Source: Exophiala sp. HKRS030
Taxonomy: Eukaryota > Ascomycota > Eurotiomycetes > Chaetothyriales > Herpotrichiellaceae
Length of the DNA stretch: 64,000 nucleotides
Direction of reading: 5' to 3'
NCBI GenBank assembly: GCA_023897205.1
Contig: JAHWDD010000003.1
Span: 6,947,665-7,011,664, forward strand
Under the pieces are notes generated by a model that was given only the letters and a program-made list of their open reading frames with translations, was not told the origin of the DNA and did no database searches. A program made the position numbers and the translations under genes. This document shows positions 43,552 to 54,887 of the stretch, piece after piece (the first letter of the stretch is position 1; every line of letters begins with the position of its first letter).

Positions 43552-45300
43552 ATGTCGACTCCTCGGTCCCCTCGCAGGGCCTGTGACAGATGCTACAAGC
43601 ACAAAGAACGGTGTCATTTTGATGATTCCGCCGCGGAGAAATGTACTCTCTGTCAAAGCTCCAAGTCACAATGCACCAACTCCCGGGTCCAATACCGCTC
43701 TGGTCGACGGCCGAAAGTGTCGACGTTTGGCCCCGACGGTTCTTCGATCCAAGTATGGGCCGTCAAAGACTCTTTGGGCGTCAAGGTCAATAACAACAAG
43801 AGTCGCAAACGTCGAGGTGAGCAACTCACCAAGTCGACATCGAATCCCAATGTGAAACTTGATGGGAACGGCAACGGTGATGATAGCACAGTACCACAGT
43901 CGACAACAATATTGTCCACACTATCCGGGGTTGCTCAAGTCGACTCTGCCTCGACCCAGACCTCGACCGACGAACGATACTACTCATCCGCCAGCCAACT
44001 TTACGAATCGTCACCTGAAATCCTCGAACAATTTTCTCAGGTCTATGATTTGTTCATGTTGGGCCCGACCTTTGCGGAAGGGTTCCGGGCCGCGATCCGT
44101 CTGTCCTTTTTCTCCTCGCCGGCTTTGCTGAAAGAAATCTTCGAGGCCATCCATTCCGTCGTCACAAGAGCCAAGGACTTTGTCGTCGACGTCGACGACA
44201 ACGACGACAGCCACCGGCAACGACAACGACAACCCTACGTCGAGGCCGATATAATGGTAGGGGCGGCGGCTCTCGAAAAGTTGCGGACCGTCCAGATCAA
44301 AACCGTCCAAGACGCTCTGGCGGTCAACGCGCTAGGTCAAACCTTGGCCGCTTTTGATCTACTCACCGGGTGCAACGATCCGGCTTTGATTCTGAGGTAC
44401 TCCTTGTCTTCCATCGAACCTTGGTACGGTGAGTTGTCGAGTGACCCTGCCTTGGACCCTTTTACCATCACCTCCATCTTTTGGGACACGGCTTCTTGTC
44501 TGTTGCGTCGAGACGTGCCCGTCCTGAGGTACACTTATCGTGACCATCATCATCGTCACAACCACGACCACAATGAAGATGAAGATGAAATGAATCACAA
44601 CAACTCCAACACCACCACCGGCGGCACCGTCGTCGAACGGTCCGCCGGTCTATGTACGACCCTTTTACCGATCCTCTACGACCTGTGCGTCGTCAGTAAG
44701 GAACTCGACGTCCAACGCCGTTGTGGCATCCCGGGGAGCATAGGACCCGTCCGGCGAGTCGGCGAGAGTCTGGAGCGGTGGGCCCCCGACCTCGACGCCC
44801 TCGCAGTCGCGTGCGAATCCCACCGCCGGAACTTCTCCCCCAACGAGAAGCTCGAGATGCACTCGCAGGCGGTCATGTATCGTCTGGCCGGCCTGTTGCT
44901 GGTCCACCGAATCTTGAACCCCTTCGGTACGCTCGACGGGACCGCCGCCCGGTATGCCCGGGACATCCTGGATGCCATGTCGAGGTTTTGCGCCTCCGCC
45001 GCCGCCGCCGCCGCAACCACCACATCCCCCACGTCCCCCCCGCCAGCGGAAACGAAGGCGAAAACGAAGACGAAGACGAAAATGCACAATGTTGCCTTAC
45101 CTCTACTCGTAGCTTCTCTCGAAATTTCCACCATCCCTCCAGACATTTGGCAAAATGTCTCCTTGTCCAGTTTTGCACCCGTGTGCGTCACCAAAATGCA
45201 AGCTCTCGTAGATCATGTGTGGACAGAAAGGCGACGAGGCTCTAAACAGTTCATGTTGGACTTGATAGCAACAGGACCGAATTTTATTGTCGTCCCATAA
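43552..45300 (+). CDS. Zn2Cys6 protein, putative transcription factor
   Basis: Single exon, 582 aa. The zinc cluster is at residues 11-41 (C11, C14, C21, C31, C34, C41: CDRCYKHKERCHF). The nine-residue gap between C3 and C4 (HFDDSAAEK) is longer than usual. A Gly/Asn-rich spacer follows. The middle region has long His/Asp-rich tracts (HHHRHNHDHNEDEDEMNHN) and an Ala run (SAAAAAATTT). A C-terminal helical part (KMHNVALPLLVASLEISTIP) follows. It resembles secondary-metabolism-type regulators of the AflR kind in layout, but no cluster is evident beside it. The codons are C-rich, which produces long shadow frames on the other strand. Confidence 0.85.
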   Translation: MSTPRSPRRACDRCYKHKERCHFDDSAAEKCTLCQSSKSQCTNSRVQYRSGRRPKVSTFGPDGSSIQVWAVKDSLGVKVNNNKSRKRRGEQLTKSTSNPNVKLDGNGNGDDSTVPQSTTILSTLSGVAQVDSASTQTSTDERYYSSASQLYESSPEILEQFSQVYDLFMLGPTFAEGFRAAIRLSFFSSPALLKEIFEAIHSVVTRAKDFVVDVDDNDDSHRQRQRQPYVEADIMVGAAALEKLRTVQIKTVQDALAVNALGQTLAAFDLLTGCNDPALILRYSLSSIEPWYGELSSDPALDPFTITSIFWDTASCLLRRDVPVLRYTYRDHHHRHNHDHNEDEDEMNHNNSNTTTGGTVVERSAGLCTTLLPILYDLCVVSKELDVQRRCGIPGSIGPVRRVGESLERWAPDLDALAVACESHRRNFSPNEKLEMHSQAVMYRLAGLLLVHRILNPFGTLDGTAARYARDILDAMSRFCASAAAAAATTTSPTSPPPAETKAKTKTKTKMHNVALPLLVASLEISTIPPDIWQNVSLSSFAPVCVTKMQALVDHVWTERRRGSKQFMLDLIATGPNFIVVP

Positions 45301-45568
45301 GTCATCAAATGGTGCGACGATTGAAAGCTACTTAATATGGTGCCAAAAGGACCTGCCTCAGCTCTGTGTTTCTAATGTCTTGCATAACTTGTGATGCTAT
45401 CATATACCTAGACTGGTTTGTCCATGGATAACCTCATATTCACTACCATACATATTCAGTTGGCAGGCCTTCCCATGCTGACATGCCAAAAAAAGCATCG
45501 GCTCCGGCTAATAGGTACCATGTTGTCACCTTACACGTAATAACCACACTGCTTGCGGTACTAGGCCA

Positions 45569-48247
45569 TCACAAAAGTTGGTCTATGCTTGGGCGATAAG
45601 CATTGTCTTTGCTCATACTTCGATGTAATAGACCCAAGGACGATTGCCCATCAATGGGAAATCTTCCTCGGTCGATGCTGAACATATCTCGGTGTTTGCC
45701 AGATGACATTGCCCTGGGTCGACCCTCAGGATTGGTCTTGGATCTAGATCTCCCTGGACCAGCTTTCTTTGGGTACATTTCCGACATGCTCGCTCTCGTA
45801 CCGCCGACATAGGAAGCGGGCCCTTCGGGGCTGAAATTTCCAAAAGGTGCATGTTTGGGTTCCGCGCTGGCATCGGCAACGACATTACTATAACGTGGTT
45901 GCTGCTCCTTCGACCTTCGTGGCTCTTCTCCACGCTTGATGTCTTTGCTGGGTCGCCTAGTTCTTCTGTCTCTTCGGTCTTCTCGAATACGAAGTTCCCT
46001 CTGCTGATTGATCATGTTGCGCTCTCTCTCGCTGAGCATGACTTTCCGAGGCGGAGAGTCAGCTGGAACATCAAATTCCGATTCAGAGAACCCAAGTCCG
46101 GAGGTCGAGACTTGTAGTCGAGGTAATCGTGGACCTTCACGCACCGGAGAGACTTCGGACCCTTCTGCGATGTGGCAATGGTAACAGCTTGGACGTTTTG
46201 TTACATGATGATGTGAAGAGGCGTTGAGTCTGGGCCGATTAGGATCTGCGTTCTCTTCCGTCGTCTCGGCTTCGTCCTCTCCTTTGCAATGGCCATGACT
46301 GTGAACTCTCCTCGGTGAATTGTCAATGGCTGTTTTGAGGTTTTCCATGTCCGCCAATGGAGGGATATCTGCTTCGCTCCTTGCATTCTCAATTGAGCGT
46401 CGCACTGGAACAACAAAAGCTTGACCCTGGAAGTATGCTGCGGGAGTAGGGACACTGGGTGGTAGCGGGACCGTCCTGGCACGCTTCGCTTCGATCGATG
46501 CCGCCACTTGCGCGAGAGAATTGGGCAAGATATCCAACGAGTTAATGGGTATTATGGTCACAGGAAGCTGTACGGCGACAGTCTTGAACCTTTTGACAGT
46601 CACAATGACATTGACAAAATATCTGACCTCGAAATACCGGCCCGTGCTGATGGTGACATGACCTCGCGGTGCTTCAAGCTCGACCGTTCTGACATCTGAT
46701 GAATGGGATGGAACACCTTGCCAGGAGTCAGACATCTTGACGCTCGTGGTACTGACGGTTTCCGTATCCGTGCGTTTGGGCAAGCGTAGATGAACTGCAC
46801 TTTTCTCAAACGTCCCCGCTGGTGCATGAGTATACCACAAAGTGGTTTTCTCTAGTTGAACCTCGATCTTCCGGACTGTCTTAGCGGAGTTATTGGAAAT
46901 GTGAATGTCGACGAAGATCTTGGCGCCGTTTACCCACGTCTGACGGTGCAGGCCTGCAGTCAGCTTAACAGTCTGAAGCTCAGGTTCCGTTGCGAGATAC
47001 AGTGTATCCGCTGCCAGAAGAGGACTAGGCAAGCTTGCAAGTGCTTTCTCTGGGTCATGTACAGTGAGCATCTGGATGCTCCAGGTCTGTCTCACAGTGC
47101 TCCTTTTTTCACCTATTTTGATCACAAGCGAAGGACACAAAATGTAACGAATTGATGCTTGTTTAGAAGCATAAGGTGGCGGTCCAAGCTTCAGGGGCAA
47201 GTTGACACAGAATGGAATGTTCGTCTTTGCTGATTTGAGCTCCCACCATATTTCGGGAGTCTCTGCAGGTTGCTGAGATGTTACAAGGGATGGCGGAGGT
47301 GGAGTTTCCTTGTCAAATAACTCGGTAGCTAGGGACAAGAATACCCATCTTCTACCGTCGTTGATTTCCTCGACCCCAATGACATCCACAGAAGCTCTAG
47401 AGACATATATTGGCTTCCATTTTGGCTTCCGAGGGGCACCTCCGTCGACTCCAATGGACATGTGACCCTCAACAGTGCCGCCTCCTACGAAGAGCGGCGA
47501 AGGAAGACGTATCGACAAATCGACCCGTGGATGTCGCATACTGCCGTTGTCCAGAATCTCGTGGGGGGGAGAGGTCCGGATGAAGGTTCGTGTCAGAGAC
47601 GGCCGGAAGATCTCAGCTGACTGAGCGCCGCGATCGACCGCACGGCGGACAGGAGACCGAGCTCGTCCTCTGTTGGGGATCATTTTGCCAATGCCATCCA
47701 ACTCAGAAGCCTTCCAGGTAGGCAACTCTTGTAGCGAATTTGGCTTCGATCCGGCAAGGCCCTGGGAGAAGATGCTCGCCGACGATCTGCGCTCTGGTAC
47801 GCATTTCCGTGGAAGGCTTATGGCACTCACAGCACGGTCACCCAGAGCGGTGAAATTTCGAGGCTCCGAGTGGTTGGGAGTGGGTGGTAGATAATCAGAA
47901 GAGGTGGTTTGGGAAAGATTATCTGGTCTTGGAAGAGGCCTTCTCTTGGGGGTATCGTTGGCGCCATCTGTCCATTCACCGGGATGATCGCCTGTGGAGG
48001 TAGCCTTCGAGGACCCTGAGACTTCACGAATGTCCGAAAGTTGATTGATTCGGTGCCTGGCCAATGCCGAAATTGGTCTTGTAACGCTCTCAAATCGTGC
48101 AGACAGAGGCAGTCGGGGTGGTTTCCGAGCATCTTCGGAGGAATGCTTCTTGCTGAGGAGGAACCGCTTTGGAGGGTCTGATGAATGTCAATTCAGAAAT
48201 TCGAAAGGACGATGGCCACACTCACCTTTTACCGCCCATTGCTCCAT
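45569..48247 (-). CDS. Arrestin-domain protein (2 exons)
   Basis: Exons 48247-48226 (22 bp) and 48177-45569 give 876 aa. The tiny first exon encodes MEQWAVK and is joined to PPKRFLLSKKHSS. The arrestin N-like fold begins around HPRVDLSIRLPSPLFVGGGTVEGHMSI, and the arrestin C-like part has KLTAGLHRQTWVNGAKIFVDIHI, VQLEKTTLWY and a block ending YFVNVIVTV and VTIIPINSLDI. Both flanks are long, charged and low-complexity, with basic and phospho-site-like stretches (RRDRRTRRPSKDIKR). Fungal alpha-arrestins recruit Rsp5-type ubiquitin ligases to membrane transporters. No clear PPxY motif was noticed, so adaptor function is inferred from the fold only. Confidence 0.82.
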
Positions 48248-50353
48248 CGCAAATTAACAATGTCGAACATGACATATGCATGAGACCAACAAATTCCTAG
48301 AACAGACCAAAAAGTGAGCCAGACTTTGCACAATGAATGTAACCTCACCAAGCACAGCCTCGAACCGTGTAAGTCAACGCGTAAGAGATGAATGCGTGAG
48401 GAGAGAGCACATTTTCGACCTGCCAGGCAAGAACAGATCCATCATGTTGTTCCTGCGGCTGCTTTCTTCGTACTAAAAGGAAACAGCATGGGAGTGTCCT
48501 CCATCCAACACGCTACTTCCTCGCCGACATCAAGCATAACTCTTGCGGCACGGGTGACAGATAGGAACATCTGAAATAATTCCCCGTACTCCGTACATAT
48601 AGGTCAGTATAGCATGTAAAGACGAGGTTCACCTATGCGTTGACATGACTCGAGAACAGAAATGATTCTGCCAGAGTCGATGGCTCAAGTTGAGTCAGTT
48701 GCACGATTATGACTAAACCTGGGCCAAGACCTTTGAAGGGCGATGGCGTTCAGCTGTCACTCTCTAGTACTGTATAGTACATACTGTACCCAAGGCTCTA
48801 GTTTCGCTTGCTTTGGTTATGTGGTCAGTACTGGTGGAGAACGGTTGGGCTCGAGACCGATCAAAGCTCAAGGTGATTGAGACGATTACAGGTAAGCGTA
48901 CCGTGCAATACTGACTGACACCCATGCATCCTGGACAGGGAACGAGAATAGGCGCCTACGAGCACTCGTTACACCGTACGAAGACCTCCCTACCTCTACG
49001 AAATACTCGGACATTGCCAAGCGAAGCCTCGCTTGTCTAAAGACTACCGACCCTGCAGTCTCTCCAGCCTTTTTGTGGTTATCGTTCCCACAGAAACGGG
49101 GCGATCACACAAACGCCGGGGCCATAACCTGGGGAAAGGGCAAAGAAATGCATACAATATTGACAAAGGGACTGGAGCTGCGGGCACCATTCAGATTCAA
49201 ATACGCGCAAAGCTAGGTGGATAAGACACCCTGCAGTAAGAGCTGAGGGACTGAGGTTATGGATCGCACTTCCACCTCGTATCCGGTTGAGGTACAATAC
49301 GAGGAGTTACGCCTAGCGAGGGCCTTCCATATTCCACGGAGAAAGGCGACCAGAATAAGGGGCGGGGATGGATGAGCTTGGAGTGTGGTTCGTCCGTCGA
49401 GACTCGGCTGATGCAGGGCGGCGCTCGCCTGACGTTGGATCAATGTTGATCTGCTATTCCCCTTCGACGTCTAGGCGCCTCGACTACGCTGTTTATAGGC
49501 AACAGACGCGGTGTGAAGTCTTTACTATTGGCTCCCGCACTTGGGAAAATTTCGAAGCCCCCAAGCATGAAAATTTTTCTTCCACGTGGCGCATCTTACA
49601 ATGTCCCATTGACCAACCTCCGATGTCGTTCAATGCTCCTCGGGCTGGGAGGAGAAATTTTCATGCTGGGAATACGAGGCAACAGTGGCTTCTGAAACAC
49701 CAGCCCTGGATGCAAGATACGCGCATCTTTTTCTTTAATCGTCGACTAGTCTTTTGCGCCTCGCCAGGAAGGAGGATGATCCCGTGAAGCCGCGATGATC
49801 GACCTATTGCTCTCAGTCCGAGTGTCTTTCCAATGAACACCGGCTTCCAGCTGCTCCCGCTCCGACACCTACTACTGTACGAGTATTCCCTTCGCCCCAT
49901 CTTCAGACACCGAGAGAAGTGGGATAACCAACTCTATCCCTACTATAATTATCCGGAAAACAAAAGCAAAAACAGCACCAACTAAAAGCCTTGTGACCTT
50001 CCCTGCCCATCCGTGGAAGATCACGCCCGAAACAGGTCACCCCGTCTGCACTTTTCCTTCCAGCCTACCATACTCGGACCACGCTCAACCTCCGCACGAG
50101 CCCGCTGCTTCCTTCCCCTCGATTGAAAATTTGTTAGCTCATTTGATTACCTCACAACATCCCGTCTGTGGGCGTGTTCACTGCTTCTTCCTTCTCTTAT
50201 CTCTATTTCCAGTTGTCAACAATCTATCTCGTTACGTTTCGAATATCCCATCTCTAACGCGCGGATCTATTCTTGCTATCCCCGGTCGACTATCTTGACT
50301 TGTTATTGGTGCTTATGCCAGGCACATCGCCTTAGGCTCGCGTGGAGACAGGC
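48248..50353. other. Long divergent intergenic region with inverted repeat
   Basis: 2.1 kb between the arrestin and bZIP genes. It contains GTACTCCGTAC at 48586-48596, a 13-bp inverted repeat with arms at 49564-49576 and 49655-49667, and a pyrimidine-rich stretch from 49,980 to 50,300 that looks like the bZIP leader. The 139-codon frame at 49368-49787 is not convincing. Confidence 0.45.
49564..49667. repeat. Inverted repeat, 13-bp arms
   Basis: AGCATGAAAATTT at 49564-49576 and AAATTTTCATGCT at 49655-49667 are perfect reverse complements separated by 78 bp; the similarity extends imperfectly beyond the arms (CTTCC against GGAG). Origin unknown. Confidence 0.75.
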
Positions 50354-51746
50354 ATGGGCTCAGTCGCAAACTCCGACGTTACGCTACCCGACGCTGTGGT
50401 CCCTAAACGTGAGCCTAGTATCGAGAGATATACTTCCTCCGCAGCCTCGTCGCCTGAGCGTGATGATAGTGCTGGCGCCGTCTCGGAGAAGACCAACCAG
50501 GAGCCGGCGCCAGCACCGAAACGCAAAGGAGGTCGGAAGCCGGTATGTTTTGTCTTGGGACCCTCCTGGTACATATAGCCTTGCAGACTGACGGCGTTTC
50601 AGATATATGCCACGTCCGAAGAGCGTAAACAGAGAAACCGCCAGGCTCAAGCAGCATTCCGTGAACGACGAACGGAATACATCAAGCAATTAGAGACCAC
50701 CATCCAACATCATGAGGAGACATTGCAGAATCTCCAGCAGAGTCACCGTGCTGCGGCTGACGAGTGCCTGATGTTGCGCTATAAGAACTCATTGCTCGAG
50801 CGCATACTTCTAGAGAAAGGTCAGCTAATTCTCATGAGTTCAACCTTCGCTTTGACTGACATACCTAGGCATTGATGTCCAAGCCGAACTTGCCCTCAAG
50901 GGCAGTCCCAATCTTCGCCCTCACCGTGCGCCTCCCATCACGGGTCAAGCATCACCCATGCAGAAGGCCATGTTGAGTCGTCAGCAGCAAGCGAGACATC
51001 GTCCTGCAATGGCCCCGCCTATTCAGACTGTAAATTCATCTTCCCAGGTTGGTGGACAACGAAATTTCGCAGGCTCACCCAACGTACAGCCCACTCCACC
51101 TTCACAGCATTCATCACCCTCAACAGCACGATCGCCCGGGTTTGCCTTGCAAGGTGGGATGACTTCACCCGCCACTGATATGACAAGCCAGCAACAGCAA
51201 CCAGGAGGCCGTACACTACCACCTCCACAGCACCAAAACTATGCGCCGCAGCGTAGAGTCATGGCACGTTCTATCTCGAATTCGAACGCTCCTCACGGAT
51301 TTCCGCAGCGTCCCCAGCCAAATCCTACAATGCAAGACAATTACTATCCTGCCTCTTTTCAGAAACATTATTCGCAGCTGGGCAAGTGGTCCCCTTCTTT
51401 CTTATTGCCCCTGTTTGTGGAGCTTTGTTCGTCCTAGACTGATTCCGTGAGTACAGAGCAGGAATACGATGCACAGCCTGATATTATGGACGAATTGGAC
51501 GGCGACGATGTCGATACCGACAGCTTCATTCCTAACTTCCGACTTCCTCCTACGACTGGGAACACAATGCAAATGGGCATGCAAGCCTCGCCCCCTATGA
51601 CGACGAGCGCTGCTAGCGACGGAGGCAGTGGAAATCTCTTGATTGATCCGTACGACCCAATGTTGGATGCGGATCCATTCGGTCTTACTGCAAGCATGCA
51701 TTTTCCGAATCCCTATACATATCCGCCGTCACAAGCCAGGAGGTAG
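50354..51746 (+). CDS. YAP/AP-1-type bZIP transcription factor (4 exons, one GC-AG intron)
   Basis: Exons 50354-50542, 50603-50819, 50869-51381 and 51457-51746 give 402 aa. The basic region is RKQRNRQAQAAFRERR, with the NxxAQxxFR pattern (residues 75-83) of the fungal YAP/Pap1 class. It runs into a leucine zipper of heptads (LETTIQHHEETLQNLQ, then MLRYKNSLLERILLEK). A Gln/Pro/Ser-rich region with QQQQ runs and an acidic segment (DIMDELDGDDVDTD) follow, likely for activation. No cysteine-rich redox domain of the Yap1 kind is seen. The third intron uses GCAAGT as donor; only this joins SQL to EQEYDAQ in frame. The leader is long and pyrimidine-rich. Confidence 0.9.
51382..51456 (+). other. GC-AG intron of the bZIP gene
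   Basis: 75 bp starting GCAAGT and ending TACAG. The nearby GT at 51386 would leave a phase that does not fit the downstream frame. GCAAGT is the standard context of the rare GC donor class. Confidence 0.75.
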
Positions 51747-52296
51747 GTTCCTCCAAGGTAGACAGACATGGAAAGCGGATTTGTATGTCCTCACGGTTTC
51801 GTAATGTTCACGAAGTATTGTTAGCGATGGCGCTTCTGTGATCGCATTTTACCAGGCTGTGGCGCTCTCGCGGAAAAATGGAGTTTAGCTCGTCCCGTTG
51901 AGTCATTGCTTAGGAGACCAAGGGGTCTAGATGTGTATTTAACGCCAATAAAAGCAAGTATAAAAGCTGAAGCTGTCGTGATTCCTCGCAATACACAACG
52001 CACCGTAAGGAAACTGATATTCATCACGTGCAGCCCTAATGCCAAGTTTTCCTCCAAAAGTGGCCTAGCGCGATGCATGAGGTCACGCTAGCCAATGGCT
52101 TTGAGAATTTCATCATGCATTGCAAGAATGCGCCTGTAACCTCAGTCTTCTCTAAATCGGACACGAACCCCTACTCGACGCGACAAGATCCTAGTTTGAA
52201 GGAGCTTGTCTTGGTCGAGATTCCTATTCTTCCACTCTCGAGTTGGAGTTTCAATAAAGCAAAGCCTTCACGGAAGGCGCTCGAGAGGAAAACGTC
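51747..52296. other. Intergenic region, leader of the Stm1-like gene
   Basis: 550 bp; no gene is supported. Short frames at 51906-52091 and 52073-52321 lack motifs. Confidence 0.35.
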
Positions 52297-53598
52297 ATGG
52301 CGGACGTCAAGAGCAAGGTGAGCATCAATTCCATCTCATCATCCCATCCACAGCAACGGGTTCATCGTCATCATTCCATTTACTGACTTGTTTGTGCTAC
52401 AGAACCTCTACGAGCTATTGGGTACCTTCTTTCCCGCGCCTTGTAACGACTATTTGTCATTGACTCTCATTCAGGCAATACCTCGGACCAGGATTCTGAC
52501 CGCGAACCTGAACCACCGACCAAAGCAGTTGATAAAACGGCAGCGCGAGTTGGCAAGCGCGATGCTCCAAAAGCAGCACCGACTGATGCATCCTCTGCTC
52601 GCGGTCGCGGTGGCCGAAGAGGTGGATTCACTGGCAGCGAAGCAGGTATGGAAGCTCGAAACATAAGTGAAAATTTCCATTTTTACTCACTTCATGGGCA
52701 GCATTCCGCGATAGAGCCACTGGCCGTACGTACAACCGTGATCAACCAACTGAAGGCGAGGGTGCGGATGGTTTCGGCAACAGACCAGGTCGCACTCAAG
52801 GCTCGGCTGGCACACGACGAGGTGGTCGCGGCGGTCCTGCCCAGCGTCGCGGTGGCGATCGACACGTGAACCGCACCGGCATTGCGTGAGTAGCATGTTC
52901 AACTTTCTCGCATTCCTTACTGACAATCTTTTCGCAGCGAACACCCTAAGCAGGCCGGTCATGGCTGGGGCGAAGCTACCGGCGAGGGCGAATGGGCCGA
53001 TGAAAAAGCCGGTGAAGCAATCGCCAAGCAAGAAGAAAAGGAAGGTGGATGGGACGCAGGTACTCAGGCCGAAGGCTGGAACGAGAATGCTGAGCCAGTG
53101 GCCCTTCCCGAGGGTGGCGAGGCTGTTCCCGACGCTGATGCCGAAGCCGAGTCCAACCACAAGTCCTATGCCGACTATCTGGCCGAGAAGGCGGCTCAGA
53201 AGCTCCAAGGTCTTGGTCTCAAGGAGGCTCGCGCACCCAATGAGGGCGCAAAAGAGGACAAGAAGTGGAAGTCGGCCAAGGAGTTGACCAAGGAAGAAAC
53301 CGCCGACTACTTCAAGGGCGAAGAAAAGGCCAGACGAGAGCGTGAGCGTGCTACCAAGAAAGAATTCCTCGACATCGACTACACTTTCAAGGAGCAGCCT
53401 CGCGAGACTCGTGGACGTGGTGGTCGCGGTGGCGGTCGTGGCCGTGGTGGCAGCGATCGTGGTGACTTCCGTGGCCGTGGCCGTGGACGTGGTGACCGTG
53501 GAGAGTTCCGTGGACGTGGCCGTGGAGGTCGCGGCAGTGATGCTCCAGGCGTCGCCGTCAACGACGAGTCAGCCTTTCCCAGCCTTGGTGGAAAGTAG
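52297..53598 (+). CDS. Stm1/Oga1-like ribosome- and mRNA-binding RGG protein (5 exons)
   Basis: Exons 52297-52317, 52403-52421 (19 bp), 52475-52645, 52702-52885 and 52938-53598 give 351 aa. The N-terminus MADVKSKNLYELLGNTS matches the Stm1 start. RGG-type clusters are GRGGRRGGFTGSEAAFRDR, RRGGRGGPAQRRGGDRH and a long C-terminal RGRGGRGGGRGRGG region. The HABP4/SERBP1 core lies between: HGWGEATGEGEWADEKAG and SYADYLAEKAAQ. The protein ends FPSLGGK. Homologues bind idle 80S ribosomes or mRNA and act in translation repression and recovery. Without splicing, only the last exon is readable; splicing restores a complete family member. Confidence 0.92.
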
Positions 53599-54887
53599 AT
53601 TACCACAACACACTACCCAACGCAGCAACCATACATCACCTTCAGCACCTTCAACACCGACTTTTGTACTAGTGAAAAGCAGACTCATTGACTCGAAGCG
53701 CCAGTTTGATGGCGATTTCGGAGGGACGAGCGGTCACTTCCAGGGAAGAATTCGGGATTTGAACTTTATCAGAAACAAAAAAACACTGCAACTCTAAAAG
53801 CATCGGGTGCAATAGTTTATGGGTATAGGAGGGAATTTGTTCTACGCTCTCAAGCAGGACCTATGGCTTGGAATCGTGTAACATATGCTTCCTGAATTCA
53901 TGAAGACTATTGTTCTTGAGAGAATGAAATTTCAGTTGATCATCTACTCATACACACTTTGTGTGTTTTTTGCATGTCCGTGATCTCTGAATGTGAATCG
54001 TCGACGTCGATTGATTCCAGACACGACTCACATCGTATGCGTAGTGAGAAATACCGCACTTTTGCTCGAAGTAAACAGACGATTTGAATGAAGTCGATAT
54101 TGCTGGAGTACTCCGTCGTTGACGCTGAGATTGCTCACCCTCAGGCCCAACACTCATTGACGGCAGTTGTAGCCGGTGCATTTGCCGGGAGCACCAAATA
54201 CTTCGACCTTTTTTGGTTCAATCATCTGCATCTGAGCAGTGGCAGCGGATCCCCAAAGATCCTACTTCGACAACTACCGGTCCTTTTAATACGAACACCA
54301 CTGTGATGTACACGCCCACATTACTTTCCTTCGCTCCCACTTCACACCCTCCCCCACCGGCTACTTGTGGCCTCGGCTCTCAGACCAACTGGCACTCCCC
54401 GGGTTTTTGCCATGCCTCTCTACAGTAGGTCTCGATTCTTCATATGCCGTCCTTGCGCCCTCTTCGTCGCCTCTCACAAAGAGCGAGCCGAGCGGTCCAC
54501 AGAGACGTGTCTTCTCCCGCCCATTCGCTGGTTCAAGTGTCAGCACTTTCTATGCCTGTGCCGACTCCGACGTTTGTCTGGCTGAAATGACAACTGCCGA
54601 AAGACAGCATGAGCCGCTTGGACGTCTCGAGTAGTGGGAGAGATCTCGTACATTGGACAGACAGATCTCGCCCCAAGGCTACGGCAACTAGTCACGGTGC
54701 AATCAAGTTTGCTTGTGCCTCTCTTGACGATTTAATATGGGATCGAAATTCAAACGACGCTCGTCTCTGACCTGACCAGTTTCCTCGCGGTGTAAGTCTT
54801 GTCTGTATACAGTATTGTCGATTCTTCGTCGTGAGTTGTCCTTCTCACCCCCCCCCCCAGCTCTTTTTGTTTGCGCACGTGGGAAAA
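53599..54887. other. Intergenic region
   Basis: 1.3 kb without a supported gene. A run of eleven C precedes the P450 ATG (54848-54858), and GGAGTACTCCGTC occurs at about 54103-54115. Confidence 0.4.

Noticed and set aside
44665..45194. Minus- and plus-strand frames of 140-174 codons in the Zn2Cys6 gene at 43552
   Set aside because: These are shadows of a C-rich coding sequence; only the zinc-cluster frame starts with a recognisable domain.
49368..49787. 139-codon plus-strand frame upstream of the bZIP gene
   Set aside because: It has no domain, its composition is not protein-like, and it contains the inverted repeat; no splice partner was found.
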